Shown here: in pieces, positions 59,680 through 64,000 of the stretch
How positions within the stretch are numbered: position 1 is the first letter of the stretch
How the letters are laid out: every line of letters begins with the position of its first letter
Source of the DNA: Streptomyces hokutonensis
GTDB lineage: Bacteria; Actinomycetota; Actinomycetes; Streptomycetales; Streptomycetaceae
Direction of reading: 5' to 3'
Assembly: GCF_000376565.1 (NCBI RefSeq)
Contig: NZ_BARG01000043.1
Location: forward strand, 1-64,000
DNA length: 64,000 bases
The notes under the pieces: generated by a model
Databases searched by the model: none
What the model was told of the DNA's origin: nothing
What the model saw: the letters and a program-made list of their open reading frames with translations, nothing else
Translations under genes and position numbers: made by a program

Positions 59680-60222
59680 TCAGCGCCGTGGGCCGCTGTC
59701 TCTGGGCTGAGGTCCGGGCGGGGGCGGGGGCGTGCCGGGAGTGGTGCTGACCTGCTTCACGGGTGCGTCGAGGTCCGGGAGCGAGTCGTAGTACGCGCGC
59801 AGGATCTGCAGGTCGGCTTCGGTCGCCATGGCCATGGCGGAGGCGATGCTGCTGGCGGCGCCGCGCAGCAGCCAGGACGTTGACTCGGGTTCGGCTCCGC
59901 GGTGTTGGCCCTTCCACTTGGCGGTGGCGGCCAGGTGCTCGATGACCTCGTTGAGGAAGGGGGAGACCGCGTCCAGAAGGGTGTTGAGGACGGTACTGAA
60001 CTCGGCCGGGGTGTCGGCCGCGTCCAGAGCCCGGCGGAAATGGCTCAGGTCCGGGGCGGGAAAGGGCTCGGCGGGTAGTGCGTGGTGAGTGCGGAAGTCT
60101 GCCGCGTCGCGATCGGCCCAGCGGTACAGGTCGCCCCTGGTGGCGGATCCGGTGTGGTAAGCGCGGATCTGCTCGGAGGTACGGCCGGCGTTGTCGTACA
60201 GCTCGAAATCGGGGTGCTGCAG
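59680..60222 (-). CDS. Hypothetical helical protein, CTG start
   Basis: The frame HPDFELYDNAGRTSEQIRAY, DLYRWADRDAADFRTHHALP, LDAADTPAEFSTVLNTLLDA, SIASAMAMATEADLQILRAY stays open for 180 codons yet contains no ATG, GTG or TTG near its beginning. An in-frame TGA lies only five codons upstream of CTG 60222, which is five bases after GGAG. The CTG start is therefore nearly forced. The tail is Pro-rich, ending DSGPRR. No family recognised. Confidence 0.65.
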   Translation of the reverse strand: MQHPDFELYDNAGRTSEQIRAYHTGSATRGDLYRWADRDAADFRTHHALPAEPFPAPDLSHFRRALDAADTPAEFSTVLNTLLDAVSPFLNEVIEHLAATAKWKGQHRGAEPESTSWLLRGAASSIASAMAMATEADLQILRAYYDSLPDLDAPVKQVSTTPGTPPPPPGPQPRDSGPRR

Positions 60223-60234
60223 GGGAACTCCAGG

Positions 60235-60996
60235 TCAGTTACGGCGGCGCGGTGTGGGACCGGGCGCCGGGGCCGGGTCCGCCAGGGGCGTGTGCCGGAA
60301 CCGGGGCGGGCTTGTGCACTGGCGGAGACCCAGGGCGAGGGCTTCTTCCAGGGTTGGGGTGAAGACCAGTCCGGCGCGGCACAGGGTGCGGGCGGAGTCG
60401 AGGCCGCCGGAGTGCAGGACGGCCCGGGCGCCGACCGCGTGTGCGGCACGAGCGTCGTCCACACTGTCCCCGATGACGAGCACCGGCCGGGATCGCAGAG
60501 CGTCCGGCAGGGCGGCGAGATGATCGGCAAGGACACCTGCCTTGGTCCCGTCGCGACCGCGTCGGCCGTCGATGCGGCTGAAATGGCCGGTGATGGCCAG
60601 CCGGTCGGTCTCCTCGACGAGCACGTCGTGCGGATACAGCGACAGGAGCGACTGACTGTGCCCCAACCCCGTTGTCTGGCGCAGGAGTTGTTCGGCTCCT
60701 GGGCGGAGGCGGGGCGGCCGTGAGCGCAGGAACACCGCGAAGTCGGCCTGAGCCTGGGCCCATTCACCATCGGTCACCGTGCGGTTCAGAAGCCGGTCGT
60801 AGAAGGCGCGGATGGGGACGGTGTGCTTGGCCTGGTAGGTGGCCAGGTCGATGGGTGCCGCCTGCAGCCCCGTGAGGGTGTGGTTGACCGCGTCGAGGAG
60901 GTCGCCGACGTCGTCCTTGAGGGTGCCGTTCCAGTCCCACACAATATGGACGTACGGCGGCAGCTGCGGGAGACGGTCTGTGCTCCGGTGGGTCAT
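60235..60996 (-). CDS. HAD-superfamily hydrolase
   Basis: The 253-residue product has HAD motif I VWDWNGTLKDD (nucleophile Asp in DWN), a helical cap (about 30-110), motif II LSLYPHD region, a Lys-bearing DGTKAGVL segment and motif IV VLVIGDSVDDARAAHAVGAR. It resembles phosphoglycolate-phosphatase-type enzymes. ATG 60996 overlaps the upstream stop (ATGA). The substrate is unknown. It lies in the same run as the GT2 gene, suggesting sugar-phosphate metabolism carried as cargo. Confidence 0.8.
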   Translation of the reverse strand: MTHRSTDRLPQLPPYVHIVWDWNGTLKDDVGDLLDAVNHTLTGLQAAPIDLATYQAKHTVPIRAFYDRLLNRTVTDGEWAQAQADFAVFLRSRPPRLRPGAEQLLRQTTGLGHSQSLLSLYPHDVLVEETDRLAITGHFSRIDGRRGRDGTKAGVLADHLAALPDALRSRPVLVIGDSVDDARAAHAVGARAVLHSGGLDSARTLCRAGLVFTPTLEEALALGLRQCTSPPRFRHTPLADPAPAPGPTPRRRN

Positions 60997-61670
60997 CGGC
61001 TCACCGGTGTGTGCGGGGATGGCCCGGCGCCTGGCGGCACCGGAGCCCGGCCCCTCGGCGGTGAAGCGTCTCTGCCACTGCCGTGCTGGTTGATGTCGTC
61101 GACGGCGGCGGTGGCAGGGGAGTCGTGCACCGTGCTGTGCGTGACGCGGTGTGGGTGGCTGCCGTCGCCTGCCTGGGTGCGGCGCTGGTATGTGACCTGC
61201 GGGTGTACGTCGTCGAGATCCCGGGCGTGCACGCCGAGTTGGTTGAGCCTCGTGTCGATTGCCTCGATCATGGGCGGGACGTCGGCGCCGTTGCGGACTT
61301 CGGGCCGGTCGGGAACGCCGGGGTCGGCCGAAGGGGTCGAGTCGTAGATCAGCTCGAACTGCTCGTGGGCGTCGGGGTGTTGGCGGGTGACGGACCATCC
61401 CTCCGGGTCTCCCGGCGGACGGCTGGAAGGCGGCTCCTGCGGCGGAGAGATGATCAGGTAGCTGCCGTCGGGGAACGAGACGCGCACCATATACGCGCTC
61501 AGGCCGAACTCGATGTCGCACTCCAGCCCACGCTGCCGCAGCGGCGTGGTGATGTGCGCGTGCCGGCGCCACAGCTCCTGCCACCACGCGGTGGCCACGC
61601 GGCTATGGTCGGGAAGCGGCGCGAGCGGCCTCGCGCTGTCGCCGGCACGGGTGTTGTCGTCAGCGCCCAC
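60993..61670 (-). CDS. Hypothetical protein
   Basis: GTG 61670 follows GGAGGATCC; 225 residues. The centre shows RRHAHITTPLRQRGLECDIE, FGLSAYMVRVSFPDGSYLII, DAHEQFELIYDSTP, an alpha/beta pattern. The C-terminal third is Pro/Gly/Ser-rich and disordered, ending TPVSR. No family recognised. Its stop overlaps the HAD start. Confidence 0.5.
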   Translation of the reverse strand: MGADDNTRAGDSARPLAPLPDHSRVATAWWQELWRRHAHITTPLRQRGLECDIEFGLSAYMVRVSFPDGSYLIISPPQEPPSSRPPGDPEGWSVTRQHPDAHEQFELIYDSTPSADPGVPDRPEVRNGADVPPMIEAIDTRLNQLGVHARDLDDVHPQVTYQRRTQAGDGSHPHRVTHSTVHDSPATAAVDDINQHGSGRDASPPRGRAPVPPGAGPSPHTPVSR

Positions 61671-61899
61671 GGATCCTCCTGCGGGAGGCGGGCGTGCGGT
61701 GCAGCGCTGGTGTCCGCAGGACGGGGCGCGGCTCCGGAATCGGGGTCAAGTCGAATTCGAACTCTTCGTAGGTGGAGATCAGACCGTTTTCCATCTGGGC
61801 TTCGCGTTCGGCGGCCTGCGCCATGAGGTCATCGTGCTCGGCCTGGCACTGCTGGTACTGGGCCCAGTCGGCGTCGCTGAAATGGGCGGGGCGGTTCAG
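61660..61899 (-). CDS. Small hypothetical protein, CTG start
   Basis: CTG 61899, four bases after GGAG, opens a 79-residue product: NRPAHFSDADWAQYQQCQAE, HDDLMAQAAEREAQMENGLI, TYEEFEFDLTPIPEPRP, ending RRRIRGR. No ATG, GTG or TTG lies upstream in frame; the first ATG is about 26 codons inside. The GGAGTCCC-CTG arrangement is the same as at 60222. It overlaps the next gene by 11 bases. Confidence 0.5.
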   Translation of the reverse strand: MNRPAHFSDADWAQYQQCQAEHDDLMAQAAEREAQMENGLISTYEEFEFDLTPIPEPRPVLRTPALHRTPASRRRIRGR

Positions 61900-61945
61900 G
61901 GGACTCCTTGAGGTGGTGATGCCGGCTCGGATCTTCGCCCGGGGG

Positions 61946-62515
61946 CTAGCGGCGGCGACTGCTCGGCCTGGGCGGTGGAGGCGCGGGGTTTTCCCGAGGG
62001 GCGAGCGTCGAGAGGAAGTGCTGGAAGCGGAGGTGGTCTTCGAGTTCCTTGGCCGCGTCGCGGAGGGATTCTGACGTGCGCCGCAAGAACGCGCGCGCCG
62101 AGGCGTGGTTGATGACCATGCGGTTCGTCATGTAGTGCTGGTCGGCCGGGCCAGAGGCGCGCGGTAGACCCAGGGCGGTCTCCGCGGTCTCCGCGAAGTG
62201 CGATGCCGCGTGGGCCGACATAGTGCTCGCCATCGCGAGATGGGCCAGAGTGGCGCGGCCTGCGCGGTGTGTGCTGTGGGGACTCGCGGCGAACTCGCCC
62301 GTGAGCCGGAGAACGTCGCGGGAGAGGTCCTGTGCGTTCGTTGCGTGCCCGAGCAGCTCGGTGTAGGAGGGCTCGGTCGGCACATGGCCGCTTTCGTCCA
62401 GCAATTGCCACTCCTGGACGGAGTTGTTGAACGTGGCCTTCATCGTGTGGAGCGTGCGGATAAGGCGGAGAGCGTCGTCGGGCGGTATCAGTTCGCGTTG
62501 AATGTCGGGTTTCAT
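61946..62515 (-). CDS. Hypothetical helical protein
   Basis: ATG 62515 follows AAGAAGG; 189 residues. Helices: DDALRLIRTLHTMKATFNNS, AQDLSRDVLRLTGEFAASPH, ASHFAETAETALGLPRASGP, ARAFLRRTSESLRDAAKELE. The tail is Pro-rich, ending SSRRR. Similar layout to the product of 63188-63694. No family recognised. Confidence 0.55.
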   Translation of the reverse strand: MKPDIQRELIPPDDALRLIRTLHTMKATFNNSVQEWQLLDESGHVPTEPSYTELLGHATNAQDLSRDVLRLTGEFAASPHSTHRAGRATLAHLAMASTMSAHAASHFAETAETALGLPRASGPADQHYMTNRMVINHASARAFLRRTSESLRDAAKELEDHLRFQHFLSTLAPRENPAPPPPRPSSRRR

Positions 62516-62587
62516 GGCCTTCTTGCGGTGGCTCTGTTGCTGCCGGTTTCTTGTTGTCGATGGTGGGAGGGAGCCGATCCACAGGAG

Positions 62588-63118
62588 TCAGCGGCGGCGT
62601 ACCGCCGAAGGCGCGGCTGCTCTCGCGCGTGGCGCGTCGGCAGGCCGGACGGATGCGGGCTTGGTGGTGGACGCTGTCGGTACCGGTTGGAGGGCGACCT
62701 CCTTCCGGCGTGCGTTCGTGGACCGCCAGGCAGATTCGATGGCCAGTGATTCCGGCAGGAGCTGGGCGTCTTCGATCAGTTCGTCCAATCGGCTTGTCCA
62801 CGACTTCAGTTCGCCTGCGGAGTCGAGTGCGCCGCGGTCGTGGCACCAGTTGGCTGCGCTTTCCAGGAACTGGTGCAACTGGGCGAGTGCGCCGTGACCG
62901 TCAGCGATGGTGTGCTCGTACACCTCGGTGAACCGATCGATATCGGGGGCGGCTTGGAGAGCTTCCGTCGCGGCGCGGACGGAGGCGCCGGAGTCCGGCG
63001 GCTGTACGTAGGGTTCGGGCTGGACGGCGACCGCCGGCGTCGGGGCCCTTTCCGGAAGCCACCGAGGTACCCGGCGAGAGCCTTCGTACTCGTAGTAGTC
63101 CGGCTTGGAACTGGTTAT
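62588..63118 (-). CDS. Hypothetical protein, probable ATA start
   Basis: The frame KPDYYEYEGSRRVPRWLPER, TEALQAAPDIDRFTEVYEHT, LHQFLESAANWCHDRGALDS continues far upstream of GTG 62923. From the in-frame TGA at 63188 down to residue 1 there is no ATG, GTG or TTG. ATA 63118 lies five bases after GGAAG, the only ribosome site present, and gives 176 residues starting x-TSSKPDYYEYEG. A start at GTG 62923 would drop 65 residues. The Arg-ending tail (AVRRR) is typical of the element. Confidence 0.5.
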   Translation of the reverse strand: MTSSKPDYYEYEGSRRVPRWLPERAPTPAVAVQPEPYVQPPDSGASVRAATEALQAAPDIDRFTEVYEHTIADGHGALAQLHQFLESAANWCHDRGALDSAGELKSWTSRLDELIEDAQLLPESLAIESAWRSTNARRKEVALQPVPTASTTKPASVRPADAPRARAAAPSAVRRR

Positions 63119-63187
63119 GTGCGCTTCCGTTCGTGGGGATTGGGGCCGCGCTGTTCGTGAACTCGGCGCTTTTTGTCTGTAGGGCCG

Positions 63188-63694
63188 TCAGTTCGGCGTG
63201 GGCGTGCTGGCGGTGGGGTTGCTGCCTAGCAGAGAAGCGTTGGTCTTGAACTGGTTCGCGGTGGCGTAGATCGCGGTGCGAGCGTGCTCGATGTTCTGCT
63301 GCAAGATCGGGAGCAGATCTTTCGGGTCTTCGATCTGCGCGTCCGTGGCGTGCGCGAAGAACTGGTGGTGGGCGCTGATCTGGTCCATGGCCTTGGCCAG
63401 GTAGTGGTGGGCGAGCCCCAGAGGCGCTGCACACTGGCGAATAGCCGTCGCGTGCATGTCGCGGTCGCTGCCCTTGCCGTTGAAACTGGTGACCAGGTCA
63501 TCGGCGAGGCAGTTCAATTCCCAGGTGATCTGTGAGAGCGCCGCGTCGATCGCGTCGCTGATGGCCTCGCCCTGTCCTTTGGCGACGGACTGCGGGAGTC
63601 GGTCTGCGATCCTTTCGAGGCTCCGCGCCGCTGCCCGGAGGTAGTCGGGGTTGGTACTACGGATGTCATGGGGGTAGGTGGAGGTGTCGTACAT
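63188..63694 (-). CDS. Hypothetical helical protein next to VirB4
   Basis: ATG 63694 follows GAGGACAGAG; 168 residues. Helices: RAAARSLERIADRLPQSVAK, AISDAIDAALSQITWELNCL, LGLAHHYLAKAMDQISAHHQ, LLPILQQNIEHARTAIYATA. The gene follows the VirB4-like gene by about 60 bases, so it may be a mating-channel accessory. No family recognised. Confidence 0.55.
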   Translation of the reverse strand: MYDTSTYPHDIRSTNPDYLRAAARSLERIADRLPQSVAKGQGEAISDAIDAALSQITWELNCLADDLVTSFNGKGSDRDMHATAIRQCAAPLGLAHHYLAKAMDQISAHHQFFAHATDAQIEDPKDLLPILQQNIEHARTAIYATANQFKTNASLLGSNPTASTPTPN

Positions 63695-63756
63695 CTCTGT
63701 CCTCTGTGTATCCCTCAGCCGGTCGGAGCCGGCTGATTTGCGGAAAATGTCATGTT

Positions 63757-64000
63757 TCAGTGCATGCGGGCGTCGGTGTCGAAGAGCGCCAGCTCGTGAG
63801 GGTGCAGGAGGTGCTGCACGATGAAAGATCGTCCGGCGACTTTCCACAGGCCACGGCCTCGGTTGAGGTGGGCGATGGCGTCCATTTCGACGGAGGTCAG
63901 GCCGAGCAGGGAGGCGGCGGCGTGGAGTTGGTCGGTCTCCTGGCGGTAGATGATGCGGGTGGAGCAGTCCGCGAGGAGCCCTTCGGCCAGGGCCCGGCCT
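63757..64000 (-). CDS. VirB4-type conjugation ATPase, C-terminal end
   Basis: The frame is open to the window edge and stops at 63757-63759. Its 80 residues read LLADCSTRIIYRQETDQLHA, AASLLGLTSVEMDAIAHLNR, GRGLWKVAGRSFIVQHLLHP. This matches the C-terminal end of VirB4/TraE-like ATPases (xxRQExxQ, then LxxGxGLWxV). These ATPases power type IV secretion channels. The catalytic domain lies outside the window. Confidence 0.7.
   Translation of the reverse strand, partial: GRALAEGLLADCSTRIIYRQETDQLHAAASLLGLTSVEMDAIAHLNRGRGLWKVAGRSFIVQHLLHPHELALFDTDARMH

Larger units (their letters stand above)
29835..64000 (-). mobile_element. Conjugative element region (ICE or plasmid-derived), continues past the window
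   Basis: About 45 consecutive minus-strand genes, mostly overlapping by 1-10 bases, include VirD4-type and VirB4-type ATPases, a relaxase-fold protein, a DNA methyltransferase, replication-related DnaB N-domains and five DUF317 proteins, which are typical of actinomycete conjugative elements. No integrase, partition or origin gene is seen, so integrated element versus plasmid cannot be decided. The left boundary lies between 29373 and 29834 at the latest, if the XRE cassette is chromosomal. Confidence 0.65.

Overview
The window is high-GC DNA with Streptomyces-type gene content: MarR, ClcA, DUF4142, DUF4118, a DUF397/XRE/methyltransferase trio, DUF1906, an RHS protein and a DUF317 cluster. 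GTG and TTG starts, AGGAG ribosome sites and ATGA/GTGA gene overlaps are frequent. I read it as a Streptomyces (or close relative) chromosomal segment next to, and running into, a large conjugative element. No rRNA and no CRISPR array was seen.

Region 1 (1-11.9 kb) is accessory chromosome. It holds the end of a cation:proton antiporter, a MarR regulator, two tandem DUF4142 proteins, a ClC chloride transporter and a DUF4118 membrane protein. A TTGCA-N-TGCAA-type palindrome recurs upstream of several of these units and may define a small regulon. Decay is visible: a transposase tail, a nitroreductase tail, a frameshifted membrane-protein gene, and an IS110-family element (frameshifted) that abuts a truncated operon of small membrane proteins.

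Region 2 (12-25 kb) looks like a polymorphic-toxin neighbourhood with debris. It has a chimeric ORF fusing two gene remnants, a SUKH (SMI1/KNR4) protein, fragments of a transposase, a WD40 protein and an RHS repeat, then an intact 2101-residue secreted RHS protein. That protein ends in an unusual Trp-rich C-terminal domain and is followed by a 57-residue two-helix membrane protein. A DUF1906 secreted protein, HNH and DUF4259-like remnants, the 5' half of a tRNA-Arg(UCU) and a DUF5655 nuclease-like gene complete it.

Region 3 (25.6-29.4 kb) is a regulatory cassette: small XRE protein, DUF397 protein, SAM methyltransferase and DUF5753-type XRE regulator. Palindromic operators precede three of them.

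Region 4 (29.8-64 kb) is about 45 tightly packed minus-strand genes of a conjugative element. The recognisable parts are VirD4/TraG coupling ATPase, the C-terminus of a VirB4-type ATPase, a relaxase-fold protein without its metal-binding histidines, a DNA cytosine methyltransferase coupled to a PP-loop (PAPS-reductase-like) enzyme, a protein with two DnaB N-terminal domains but no ATPase domain, a MoxR AAA+/VWA-metallopeptidase pair, a GT2 glycosyltransferase and a HAD hydrolase. Around them are five DUF317 proteins, three winged-helix-tailed paralogues, and many proteins sharing an apparently undescribed ~70-residue module. The most unusual feature is that eight genes in this element have no ATG, GTG or TTG start. 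At least seven of these have a near-cognate codon (CTG, ATC or ATA) placed 4-8 bases after a purine-rich ribosome site. Most genes there overlap or nearly touch, so the block is probably transcribed as long leftward operons.
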